This document shows positions 6,347 through 13,923 of a stretch of DNA of 40,668 bases, piece after piece. The notes beneath the pieces were generated by a model. It saw only the letters and a program-made list of their open reading frames with translations. It was not told the origin of the DNA and ran no database searches. Source of the stretch: Clostridiaceae bacterium. GTDB lineage: Bacteria > Bacillota > Clostridia > Oscillospirales > Butyricicoccaceae. Numbering within the stretch: position 1 is the stretch's first letter; each line of letters begins with the position of its first letter. Position numbers and translations under genes: made by a program. The stretch spans positions 1-40,668 of the forward strand of contig JAGZOP010000016.1 in the NCBI GenBank assembly GCA_018383195.1, written 5' to 3'.

Positions 6347-6892
6347 ATGAAAATATCATTCAAAAGAGCACGAGGAGGGAGCACTATTTCGTTCGTAATA
6401 CCTGTGCTTTTGGCAGGAATTGGACTTTATGCCCTGTATAAGGACGTAGATGTGTTTGCAACATTTCTTACAGGTGCACAAAAGGGGCTTTCCACAGCGG
6501 TTGGAATCCTGCCGACCTTGGTCGGATTGCTGACAGCAGTTTATATGTTGCGCGCATCCGGCTGTATTGATCTTGCAGGAAAATTTCTATCGCCGTATAT
6601 GTCCGTTTTTGGGATCCCGGAGGAATGTACCGCATTAGTGCTGTTAAAACCGGTAAGCGGTGGGGGAGGACTTGCGCTTGGCAGCGAGATCATCCGGTCA
6701 TCCGGTGTGGACAGCTACCCGGGGCGGGTTGCTGCAGTGATGCTCGGTGCGTCTGAAACAAGCCTGTACACCATCAGTTTATACTGCGGTCACCTTGGGA
6801 TGAAGAACACGCGCTACGCTGTTCCGGCGGCATTGGCAGGGGACTTGACCGCCTTTGTCGCATCAGCTTTTTTTGTGCGCTTATTCTTCTGA
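6347..6892 (+). CDS. spmB: Spore maturation protein B
   Basis: A hydrophobic protein of up to 181 residues in the SpmB/nucleoside-recognition family, with several membrane helices and the conserved KPVSGGGGLALGSEII, GASETSLYTISLY and YCGHLGMKNTRYAVPAALAGD patterns. It acts with SpmA in spore core dehydration. The start is uncertain. The ATG at 6347 has no ribosome binding site within 20 bases, while a perfect AGGAGGG lies inside the frame at about 6372-6378, seven bases before an ATT (6387). Starting there would give about 167 residues beginning at SFVIPVLLAG, close to the usual SpmB N-terminus. The annotated ATG is kept because ATT starts are rare. Confidence 0.9.
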   Translation: MKISFKRARGGSTISFVIPVLLAGIGLYALYKDVDVFATFLTGAQKGLSTAVGILPTLVGLLTAVYMLRASGCIDLAGKFLSPYMSVFGIPEECTALVLLKPVSGGGGLALGSEIIRSSGVDSYPGRVAAVMLGASETSLYTISLYCGHLGMKNTRYAVPAALAGDLTAFVASAFFVRLFF

Positions 6893-7126
6893 ACAATATA
6901 TCACCTAATATTATACAGGGTTATACCAAGAAATCCAGTGTTTTTCAAAAAATCGTCGTTCTCGTCAAAAAATACAACTGTTTTTTGGGAATGTTTACAA
7001 GGATTTAGCTGAAAAAAACATGCAAAAAGGAATAAAATAGAAGCAAAAGAAAAATATGATTGGCTATTGCGGGTCTGCATCGTCCCAAAACATACATGAA
7101 GAAAACGCGTGTAAAAGCAAAAATAC
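6893..7126. other. AT-rich gap between convergent spmB and hbd
   Basis: About 235 bases with no gene. TCAAAAAAT occurs twice (near 6948 and 6964). No clear spmB terminator is visible. Confidence 0.5.
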
Positions 7127-7158
7127 AAAAGCTGGAGCAAATGCCCCAGCTTTTGGCT
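7127..7158 (-). terminator. Terminator of the thl-crt-hbd operon
   Basis: AAAAGCTGG (7127-7135) pairs with CCAGCTTTT (7146-7154), just downstream of the hbd stop on the minus strand; A/T-flanked on both sides. Confidence 0.75.
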
Positions 7159-7168
7159 GAAAAGATTT

Positions 7169-8059
7169 TTACTTCTTTTCCTCTTCGGACTCTTCGATGA
7201 TTTCCTTGCCGTTACGGTCATAGGTGAAGAAGCCCTTGCCGGTCTTGATACCAAGCCAGCCTGCACGAACCATCTTACGCAGCAGCGGGTGTGGACGGTA
7301 ACGCGGGTCACCAGTCTCGTTGTGGATCGTTTCCATGATTGCAAGGTTTACATCATGTCCAACGAGGTCAGCCGTATGCAGCGGACCGGAACGCATGCCT
7401 GCGCCGAGCTGCATAGCACGGTCGATGTCATGGGCAGAAGCAAGACCATCCGCATAAATGCTGATCGCCTCGTTCATCATCGGGATGAGCATGCGGTTTA
7501 CAACGAAGCCGGGACCTTCCTCAACCTTGATCGGGGTCTTGCCGATGGACTTCATCAGTTCAAACGCAAAGTTAAAGGTCTCGTCAGAAGTCTGGATTGC
7601 GCGTACAACCTCGACCAGCTTCATAACAGGAGCCGGGTTGAAGAAGTGGCAGCCAACAAATTTGTGAGAGCGGTGCGGAATCGCAGCAGCCATCTCGGTG
7701 ATGGACATTGCCGAAGTGTTAGACGCGAAAATGGTCTTTTCCGGGCAAATTTTATCCAGTTCCTTGAGCAGGGACTTCTTGATGTCCATACGCTCTACGA
7801 TAACTTCCATGACGAAGTCGGCGTCAGCCGCCAGATCCTTGTCGATGGTAGTTACAAGACGGCGATGGCAGTCCTTCTTGAACTCGGGCGTGATCTTGCC
7901 CTTGTCCTCGAGAAAATCAAGACCCTTATAGATGCGCAGCTCACCGGAATCGACGAACGGCTGCTGAACGTCAGCCAGAACAACTTCGTGACCGGCGGTC
8001 AGGAATACCTGCGCGATACCAGCACCCATCATGCCGGCGCCAAATACACATACTTTCAT
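7169..8059 (-). CDS. hbd: 3-hydroxybutyryl-CoA dehydrogenase
   Basis: A 296-residue enzyme that reduces acetoacetyl-CoA to 3-hydroxybutyryl-CoA with NAD(P)H. The N-terminal Rossmann fold starts with GAGMMG (7-12); FASNTSAMSIT and the HFFNPAPVMKLVEVV stretch hold the expected catalytic His and Asn, and the C-terminal domain has GPGFVVNRML and GWLGIKTGKGFF. Family length is about 280; the extra residues are a charged tail ending ESEEEKK. ATG 8059 follows GAGGAGAACGAATTC. It is the last gene of thl-crt-hbd, 33 bases after crt, and is followed by a terminator. Confidence 0.95.
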   Translation of the reverse strand: MKVCVFGAGMMGAGIAQVFLTAGHEVVLADVQQPFVDSGELRIYKGLDFLEDKGKITPEFKKDCHRRLVTTIDKDLAADADFVMEVIVERMDIKKSLLKELDKICPEKTIFASNTSAMSITEMAAAIPHRSHKFVGCHFFNPAPVMKLVEVVRAIQTSDETFNFAFELMKSIGKTPIKVEEGPGFVVNRMLIPMMNEAISIYADGLASAHDIDRAMQLGAGMRSGPLHTADLVGHDVNLAIMETIHNETGDPRYRPHPLLRKMVRAGWLGIKTGKGFFTYDRNGKEIIEESEEEKK

Positions 8060-8092
8060 GAATTCGTTCTCCTCAATTTCTCACAGATACGC

Positions 8093-8908
8093 TTACTTGT
8101 TCTGGAACTCCTTCGCCGGCTTGTCACGGTTCTTGTCGAGGAACCATGCCATGCCGTACTTCTGATCCTCGGTTGCGAAGCACTGACCGAAGCAGTTGCC
8201 CTCGAACTTCAGAGCAGAGTTCAGGTCGGTCTGCATGCCGACATTCACTGCTTCCTTCACCAGAGAAACGGCAATCGGAGCCTGTGCTGCGATTTCGTTC
8301 GCCAGCTTCATTGCTTCATCCATCAGGTTCTCCAGCGGATATACGTAGTTGACCAGACCCATATCCAGAGCGTCCTGCGCGGAGTAGTTGCCGCGTGCAG
8401 TGTACAGCATTTCCTTCGCCTTGCCTACGCCAACCAGACGCGCGAGGCGCTGGGTGCCGCCGCAACCCGGAGTAATGCCCAGACCAACTTCCGGCTGACC
8501 GAACATTGCGTTCTCAGAAGCCAGACGGATATCGCAGGACATTGCCAGTTCGCAGCCGCCGCCAAGGCAGAAACCATTGATTGCAGCGATAACCGGACGC
8601 TTAAAGTTCTCAATCTTCCAGCATACGCGGTTGGACTCATTGCCGAACAGCTTGCCTTCTGCACAGGTCTTGGTGGACATTTCTGCAATATCAGCGCCTG
8701 CAACGAAGGAGTTGACGGTCTTGCCCTTCTTGTTTACGGTGGAAGAACCGGTCAGAACAACGCAGTAAACGTCATCCATTGCGGCAACCTGATCGAATGC
8801 TTCCTCAAGCTGCGCGTACATGTCTGTAGAGAGCGCGTTCATTGCCTTCATATGCTCAATCTTAACGACAGCAACATGGCCCTGCTTTTCAACTACTACA
8901 TCAGTCAT
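8093..8908 (-). CDS. crt: 3-hydroxybutyryl-CoA dehydratase (crotonase)
   Basis: A 271-residue enoyl-CoA hydratase/isomerase family member. E120 (in LGGGCELAMS) and E140 (in FGQPEVGLG) are exactly 20 residues apart, as are the two catalytic glutamates of crotonase; the oxyanion-hole motif FVAGADI is at about 68-74. It converts 3-hydroxybutyryl-CoA to crotonyl-CoA. Just before FVAGADI lies a Lys/Thr-rich insertion of roughly eight residues (STVNKKGKTVNS) compared with typical clostridial Crt, which explains the slightly long size. ATG 8908 follows GAAGGGAAG. Between thl and crt sits a 14-bp stem-loop that may attenuate or process the transcript. Confidence 0.93.
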   Translation of the reverse strand: MTDVVVEKQGHVAVVKIEHMKAMNALSTDMYAQLEEAFDQVAAMDDVYCVVLTGSSTVNKKGKTVNSFVAGADIAEMSTKTCAEGKLFGNESNRVCWKIENFKRPVIAAINGFCLGGGCELAMSCDIRLASENAMFGQPEVGLGITPGCGGTQRLARLVGVGKAKEMLYTARGNYSAQDALDMGLVNYVYPLENLMDEAMKLANEIAAQAPIAVSLVKEAVNVGMQTDLNSALKFEGNCFGQCFATEDQKYGMAWFLDKNRDKPAKEFQNK

Positions 8909-8949
8909 TGGTAAGACTTCCCTTCAATTTAGATGTCAAAAAATTTAAA

Positions 8950-8989
8950 ACAGCACCCATAGCAGGATGTCTGTGCATCCTGCTATGGG
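8950..8989 (-). terminator. Intra-operon stem-loop between thl and crt
   Basis: A perfect 14-bp stem (8956-8969 with 8976-8989) with a six-base loop. On the minus strand it is followed by TGCTGTTTTAAATTTTTT, so it may be a partial terminator that lowers crt and hbd relative to thl, or a processing site. Confidence 0.6.
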
Positions 8990-9022
8990 AAAGTTTACGG
9001 GGGATTAAAAGACTCCGAAAGA

Positions 9023-10210
9023 TTACTTGCAGAGCTCGTCGCGCTCTACAATGAGGGCTTCGCCCATGCCACCGCCGATGCACATAGTAGCAAGACCCAG
9101 AGTCAGGTCACGCTTGATCATTTCGTAAATCAGGGTGGTGGTGATACGGCAGCCTGCTGCACCGATCGGATGACCCAGAGCGATTGCGCCGCCGTTTACG
9201 TTTACCTTCTCCATATCGAAGCCGAGTTCACGGTTTACAGCAGCAGCCTGTGCAGCAAATGCCTCGTTGGACTCAACAAGATCCAGATCGGCAACGGTCA
9301 GACCAGCACGCTTCAGTGCCTGACGGGTGGATTCGATCGGACCTACGCCCATGATGGACGGATCGCAGCCGACAGAACCCCAAGCGCGGATCTTTGCCAG
9401 CGGCTTCAGACCGTTTGCCTTGACGAAATCCTCGGAAGCGATGATCATAGCAGCGCCTGCATCGTTAATACCGGAAGCGTTGCCCGCGGTAACGGTGCCG
9501 TCCTTCTTAAATGCCGGACGCAGCTTTGCCAGACCCTCGAGCGTGGTCTGCGGGCGGCAGTGCTCATCGGTGTCAAATACGATGGTTTCCTTCTTCTTCT
9601 TGACTTCGATCGGAACGATTTCGTCCTTGAAACGACCAGAAGCGATTGCCTTTGCAGCCTTCATCTGGGATTCGTAGCCAATCTGATCCTGCATTTCGCG
9701 GGTGATGCCGTACTGTTCGGCAACATTTTCCGCAGTAATACCCATGTGATACTGATTGAATACATCGAATACGCCGTCGTAAACCATCATATCAACCAGC
9801 TTCACATCGTTCATGCGAGCGCCCCAACGCATGTTGCGGGAGATGTACGGTGCGCCGGACATGGACTCACAGCCGCCAACCAGCATCATCTGGTTCTCAC
9901 CGGAACGGATGATCTGCGTGCCGAGAGAGATCGCGCGCATGGAGGATGCACAAACCTTGTTAAGAGTCATTGCCGGAGTGGTAATCGGCAGACCTGCGCC
10001 GATCAGTACCTGACGTGCAACGTTCTGACCTACGCCGCCCTGAAGAACCTGACCGAACAGAACTTCATCAATGGCAGCCTTATCAACGCCTGCGCGCTCG
10101 ATTGCAGCATTTGCTGCAGCGGTGCCCAGAGTAGCAGCAGAAACATCACGCAGGGTGCCGCCGTAAGTACCGATTGCAGTACGGGCAGCGGAGCAAATAT
10201 AAACGTTCAT
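9023..10210 (-). CDS. thl: Acetyl-CoA acetyltransferase (thiolase)
   Basis: A 395-residue biosynthetic-type thiolase that condenses two acetyl-CoA into acetoacetyl-CoA, the entry to butyrate. C87 in NKVCASSMRA is the acyl-enzyme nucleophile; the C-terminal part has NVNGGAIALGHPIGAAG with the catalytic histidine and CIGGGMGEA with the second cysteine. The start at 10210 (MNVYICSAARTAIG) has AAAAGGAGACGAATCC before it and matches the family; the open frame extends further but without support. First gene of thl-crt-hbd. Its promoter carries two Rex-like elements, implying control by the NADH/NAD ratio. Confidence 0.95.
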   Translation of the reverse strand: MNVYICSAARTAIGTYGGTLRDVSAATLGTAAANAAIERAGVDKAAIDEVLFGQVLQGGVGQNVARQVLIGAGLPITTPAMTLNKVCASSMRAISLGTQIIRSGENQMMLVGGCESMSGAPYISRNMRWGARMNDVKLVDMMVYDGVFDVFNQYHMGITAENVAEQYGITREMQDQIGYESQMKAAKAIASGRFKDEIVPIEVKKKKETIVFDTDEHCRPQTTLEGLAKLRPAFKKDGTVTAGNASGINDAGAAMIIASEDFVKANGLKPLAKIRAWGSVGCDPSIMGVGPIESTRQALKRAGLTVADLDLVESNEAFAAQAAAVNRELGFDMEKVNVNGGAIALGHPIGAAGCRITTTLIYEMIKRDLTLGLATMCIGGGMGEALIVERDELCK

Positions 10211-10294
10211 TGGATTCGTCTCCTTTTCATTACGGCGCAGAACGCCGGGAATAATATACGAGAACGGGGGAGGGAGGACCCTCCTCACGTAACT

Positions 10295-10312
10295 TCGTTA
10301 TTATTTTATCAA
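10295..10312 (-). promoter_or_regulatory. Rex-like operator 2 downstream of the thl promoter
   Basis: Minus strand TTGATAAAATAATAACGA, a near-identical copy of operator 1 (18 of 19 bases over the longer element), 54 bases downstream; 11 of 14 matches to the Rex pattern. Confidence 0.45.
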
Positions 10313-10348
10313 AGATGGGGGCGGTTGAAAAGAGCAGTTCCGAAAAAA

Positions 10349-10366
10349 TCGTTATTATTTTAACAA
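10349..10366 (-). promoter_or_regulatory. Rex-like operator 1 overlapping the thl -10
   Basis: Minus strand TTGTTAAAATAATAACGA compared with the clostridial Rex pattern TTGTTAAnnnnTTAACAA matches 12 of 14 defined positions. It covers the -10 hexamer, so binding would block transcription. Rex represses butyrate and NADH-consuming genes when NADH is low. Confidence 0.5.
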
Positions 10367-10384
10367 ATTCGGCATGCTGTACAA
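10357..10384 (-). promoter_or_regulatory. thl promoter
   Basis: Minus strand TTGTAC (10384-10379) and TAAAAT (10362-10357), 16 bases apart. A second TAAAAT (10308-10303) lies 54 bases downstream inside a copy of the same element but has only a poor -35. Confidence 0.6.
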
Positions 10385-10430
10385 ATTTGCATAATTTTTA
10401 CTATTCATTTCAACCAAAGAAAGCGTGGAA

Positions 10431-12005
10431 TCAGTCGTTTGCCAAGCCCATCGGTTCGTCGCGGAAGATGCGCTCATCCATCAGCTTGATGGTGCCGTCC
10501 TCCTGATAAGCAATCTGCGGAACAAACTCCATCTGGTCGAGAATCTGGGTCTGGAGATCAATACCCGGCGCAATCTCGATCAGGGTAACGCCTTCCGGAC
10601 GCAGCTCGAATACAGCGCGCTCGGTAATGTAAAGAACAGGCTGATGAACCTTGTTTGCATAGATGCCGGAGAAGGTGATGTGCTCAACTTCCTTGACAAA
10701 CTTCTTCTTTTCGCCTTCCTGCAGGATCTTGATCTTGCCGTCAGCAACTTCAACCTTCAGCCCCTTTGCAGTGAAGGTGCCGCAGTAGCAGACCTTCTTT
10801 GCGTTCTGGGTGATATCAACGAAGCCGCCGGAGCCTGCCAGACGGGTGCCAAACTTGGATACATTCAGGTCGCCGTTCGGTGCAGTCTCAGCCAGACCGA
10901 GGAACGCAATATCCAGACCGCCGCCCTGATAGAAGTCAAACTGTACGTTGTGTTCCAGAATTGCTTCTGCGTTTGCCGATGCGCCGAACTGCGGGCCTGC
11001 CAGCGGGATACCGCCGATCGGACCTGCCTCAACGGTCAGGGTCATCTTGTCTGCAATGCCTTCTTCCGCAGCAACGTTTGCGATCTGCTCGGGCATGCCG
11101 GTGCCGAGGTTTACGATTGCATCGTTCGGCAGTTCCATTGCTGCACGGCGTGCAACAACCTTGCGCTGATTGAGCGGGATCGACGGGATTGCATCGAGCG
11201 GGATGGTGTATTCGCCGGCAGCGGCACCGTCGTACGGTACGCCGATGCACTGCATGTTGTCCTCATCGGTGCCGACAACAACAGCATCAACATAGATGCC
11301 CGGGATTTTAACCAGCTTCGGATCGAGAGAGCCGGCAGCAACCAGCTTCTCAACCTGAACGATAACCTTACCGCCCGAGTTTTTGCATGCCTGTGCCATT
11401 GCGGTAACGTCCAGAGGACCAACTTCGCGGTGCACGGTGCAGTTGCCGCGCTCGTCGCAGTAGGAAGCGCGCAGGAATACGACATTGATCGGGAAGCCCT
11501 TGTACAGCAGGCGCTCCTGACCTTCGATCTCGATCAGCTTAACCAGATCTTCCTTGGTGACATCGTTGAGCTTACCGCCGCCGTTGCGCGGGTCAGCGAA
11601 AGTATACAGACCAACATGGGTAATCGTACCGATGTTATGCGCCGCAATATCGCGATACATATGGGTGATAACGCCCTGCGGCAGGTTGTACGCTTCGATC
11701 TTGTTTTCGAGCGCCAGCTTGCCCAGTCCGGGCGCACGGTCCCAGTGACCGCCGACAACGCGTTTGACCATGCCCTCGTGAGCAAAATGGTCGCCGCCCG
11801 AGCCGGGAGTACCGCGATAACCCTGACCAGCCGCGTAGAACAGTGTCAGATCCTTCGGGTGACCGGTCTCAACAAAGCGCTTTTCCAGAGCCTTGGACAG
11901 GGTCTCCGGGCAGGCGCAGCTTACGAAACCGCCGGTTGCGATGGTATCGCCATCGTTTACCAGAAGAGCAGCTTCGTCAGCAGTCAGAACTTTTACTTTC
12001 TTCAT
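10431..12005 (-). CDS. Acyl-CoA:acetate / hydroxyacyl CoA-transferase (fused alpha-beta, propionate CoA-transferase type)
   Basis: A 524-residue fused class I CoA-transferase. The alpha half has the VNDGDTIATGGF and GTPGSGGDHFAHEGMV regions; the beta half has the glutamate motif VEAGPIGGIP with E326, matching the active-site Glu324 of Clostridium propionicum Pct. It forms a covalent CoA-glutamyl intermediate and moves CoA between acids. In this cluster, directly after 4hbD and abfD, the likely job is 4-hydroxybutyrate activation from acetyl-CoA or butyryl-CoA, and perhaps butyrate release; the classic AbfT/Cat2 enzymes are a different, shorter type (about 430 residues), so substrate is inferred from context only. 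ATG 12005 follows AAAAAGGATTGATTGAC; a TTG nine bases upstream is less likely. The small Cys-rich gene ends five bases before it. Confidence 0.85.
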   Translation of the reverse strand: MKKVKVLTADEAALLVNDGDTIATGGFVSCACPETLSKALEKRFVETGHPKDLTLFYAAGQGYRGTPGSGGDHFAHEGMVKRVVGGHWDRAPGLGKLALENKIEAYNLPQGVITHMYRDIAAHNIGTITHVGLYTFADPRNGGGKLNDVTKEDLVKLIEIEGQERLLYKGFPINVVFLRASYCDERGNCTVHREVGPLDVTAMAQACKNSGGKVIVQVEKLVAAGSLDPKLVKIPGIYVDAVVVGTDEDNMQCIGVPYDGAAAGEYTIPLDAIPSIPLNQRKVVARRAAMELPNDAIVNLGTGMPEQIANVAAEEGIADKMTLTVEAGPIGGIPLAGPQFGASANAEAILEHNVQFDFYQGGGLDIAFLGLAETAPNGDLNVSKFGTRLAGSGGFVDITQNAKKVCYCGTFTAKGLKVEVADGKIKILQEGEKKKFVKEVEHITFSGIYANKVHQPVLYITERAVFELRPEGVTLIEIAPGIDLQTQILDQMEFVPQIAYQEDGTIKLMDERIFRDEPMGLAND

Positions 12006-12010
12006 GTCAA

Positions 12011-12292
12011 TCAATCCTTTTTATGTATTTCTAAGGTTTGAATTTTGCGAATAATACTATCAATGTCCGCTTCACAGACTGCAATCAGCCGAACATCGGC
12101 CTGAATATCCTCATAAAGATATTCACAGCCAGTACAACCGCGCAGAATGACAAGCACATCGTAGGATGCGCCGTCCTCAGGGAGAGAAAAGCGGGCAACT
12201 CCAGACAGCGATTCGCGAATACGGCGGTAGGCTTCCCCGCGATCATATCGCGGATTGCAGCCGCCGCAAAATTTAACCGTGCAGCTGAGCAT
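12011..12292 (-). CDS. Small cysteine-rich protein with CGGCNPRYDR motif
   Basis: A 93-residue soluble protein of unknown function. It has C4, C9 and C12 in KFCGGCNPRYDRGEAYRRI, then C53 and C56 in LRGCTGCEYL and C73 in AVCEAD, so two CxxC-like pairs could bind a metal or Fe-S cluster. The start at 12292 has GGAGGTTGCC in front; an upstream in-frame ATG does not. It sits between abfD and the CoA-transferase, whose start lies five bases after its stop, so it is almost certainly made with them. I believe CGGCNP proteins recur near CoA-transferase or hydroxybutyrate genes but cannot verify it. A maturation or electron-transfer role for AbfD is speculative. Confidence 0.75.
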   Translation of the reverse strand: MLSCTVKFCGGCNPRYDRGEAYRRIRESLSGVARFSLPEDGASYDVLVILRGCTGCEYLYEDIQADVRLIAVCEADIDSIIRKIQTLEIHKKD

Positions 12293-12325
12293 GGCAACCT
12301 CCGAAACGGGGGAATCAAACGAATG

Positions 12326-12359
12326 TATAGGCACTCAGGATCGCTCGAGAGTGCCTATA
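12326..12359 (-). other. Intergenic stem-loop after abfD
   Basis: TATAGGCACTC (12326-12336) pairs with GAGTGCCTATA (12349-12359), an 11-bp perfect stem. No T-run follows on the minus strand, so it is more likely an RNA-stability or processing element than a terminator. Confidence 0.55.
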
Positions 12360-12368
12360 TCATTAAAA

Positions 12369-13814
12369 TTAGTCGATGCGAGCGATCTTTCTAGCGAGAT
12401 CCTTCTTCATCTCCATGTTGGACTGGCGAGCGATCATGATGCGCTGTGCCTGCGGGGAACCTGCGCCATGCATGGACTCCGGCAGGTAGCCAACAGCAGC
12501 AGTACCCATGGTCATGTTCTCGATCAGACGCAGAACACGCATGCGGTCTTCGGTCGGAACGTCAGCAACGCCCTTGAAGTACTTGTCGATGATGTCATGC
12601 AGCTCCGGGGTGCGGTAGTCTGCCTCGGACGGCAGGGTAACCATTGCGCCGCCAGCCAGATCCTGCGCCAGACGTGCGATGTCGTACGGGAAGCGGGTGA
12701 CATTCTGCTTGCAGACGTTTGCGAGCAGCAGGTCGATCAGGTAGTTGCCCGACTTGGTCTTGGAACCCTGAGAAGAGCATGCGATACCGCAGCAGTACAG
12801 GGTTTCGTTCAGGTGGGTCATCTCGATCAGCTTGTCCTTGACATGGGAAGCCTTTGCAGCGCCAGCCATCTCAACCGACAGTGCAGTTGCGCCGATCAGA
12901 ACGTCGCCTACGCCGACCTTGCAGCCGCCGTAAGACTGACGGTGATAGCCTGCGAAACGCTCTACGATCATGCCGGCAAACTTGACCTCGCCGTTGAGGA
13001 AGATGCGGTCGTTCGGAACGAATACATGATCGAATACAACCAGAACCTCATGGCCGCCGTAAACCTTGTTGCCGACGTCGATGTCGTTGTACTCTTCGAG
13101 CTTGCGGGTATCGCAGGACTGACGGCCGTAAATCAGGGTAATGCCCTCGGAATCGGTTGGAACCGCGAACGAAATCGCATAGTCCTCGTCGCCCTCGCGC
13201 ATGGAGATGGTCGGCATAACCAGAACTTCGTGAGAGTTTACAAAGCCGGTCTGATGTGCCTTTGCGCCGGTAACGTAAACGCCGTCTGCGGTGCGCTCAA
13301 CAACATGCAGGAACAGGTCCGGGTCTGCCTGCTTGGACGGTGCCAGAGAACGGTCGCCCTTGACGTCGGTCATTGCACCGTCAACAGCCAGATCTTCGTC
13401 CTGTACACGGGTCAGGAACTTTACAAAATTCTCGTGATACTTGGTGCCGCAAGCCTCGTCGATTTCGTAAGTAGAGGAGAATACCGCGTTCATTGCGTCC
13501 ATACCAACGCAGCGCTGGAAGCATGCTGCGGTCTTCTGACCGAGCAGACGCTGCATCTTAACCTTCTTGATGAGGTCATCGGTGGACTGATGCATATGGG
13601 TGAAGCGGTTGATCTTCTTACCGGTAATGTGCGAAGTTGCGGTCATCAGATCTTCATACTGGGGGTCCTCTGCAAGCTCATAGGTTGCAGCAAAGGAGTT
13701 GAGCGAGGGGCGGATTACCGGGTCATCCACCGGATTCTCAATCTTCTTGCCGAACATCCACAGGTTCAGATTGAGCTTACGCAGGCTCTCAATATATTGG
13801 TCTTTGGTCATCAT
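12369..13814 (-). CDS. abfD: 4-hydroxybutyryl-CoA dehydratase / vinylacetyl-CoA isomerase
   Basis: A 481-residue flavin and [4Fe-4S] enzyme that dehydrates 4-hydroxybutyryl-CoA to crotonyl-CoA. The iron ligands known from C. aminobutyricum AbfD (C99, C103, H292, C299) are matched: two cysteines four apart at C98 and C102 in TAACFQRCVG, and a histidine seven residues before a cysteine in MTHLNETLYCCG. The flavin-contacting region around RSLAPSKQADPDLFLHVVER is also typical. Two ATG codons stand at 13814 and 13811; GGAGG lies about 11 bases before the first. The dehydratase marks a 4-aminobutyrate or succinate to butyrate route. Upstream is 4hbD, but an intrinsic terminator lies between them, so abfD probably depends on readthrough or an unseen promoter. 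Confidence 0.95.
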   Translation of the reverse strand: MMTKDQYIESLRKLNLNLWMFGKKIENPVDDPVIRPSLNSFAATYELAEDPQYEDLMTATSHITGKKINRFTHMHQSTDDLIKKVKMQRLLGQKTAACFQRCVGMDAMNAVFSSTYEIDEACGTKYHENFVKFLTRVQDEDLAVDGAMTDVKGDRSLAPSKQADPDLFLHVVERTADGVYVTGAKAHQTGFVNSHEVLVMPTISMREGDEDYAISFAVPTDSEGITLIYGRQSCDTRKLEEYNDIDVGNKVYGGHEVLVVFDHVFVPNDRIFLNGEVKFAGMIVERFAGYHRQSYGGCKVGVGDVLIGATALSVEMAGAAKASHVKDKLIEMTHLNETLYCCGIACSSQGSKTKSGNYLIDLLLANVCKQNVTRFPYDIARLAQDLAGGAMVTLPSEADYRTPELHDIIDKYFKGVADVPTEDRMRVLRLIENMTMGTAAVGYLPESMHGAGSPQAQRIMIARQSNMEMKKDLARKIARID

Positions 13815-13858
13815 AGTAAAAGATACCTCCAGAAATTTGGTTTACAGATAGACTGTAA

Positions 13859-13890
13859 AAAGAAGGGGCGGACGGAAATCGTCCGCCCCT
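13859..13890 (-). terminator. Intrinsic terminator between 4hbD and abfD
   Basis: An 11-bp GC-rich stem (13864-13874 with 13880-13890), loop of five, followed on the minus strand by TTCTTTTTACAG. This is a textbook terminator, so transcription into abfD should be reduced. Confidence 0.8.
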
Positions 13891-13923
13891 CGGCTCACGT
13901 CACAGGGTCAACTGATTTGTGAA

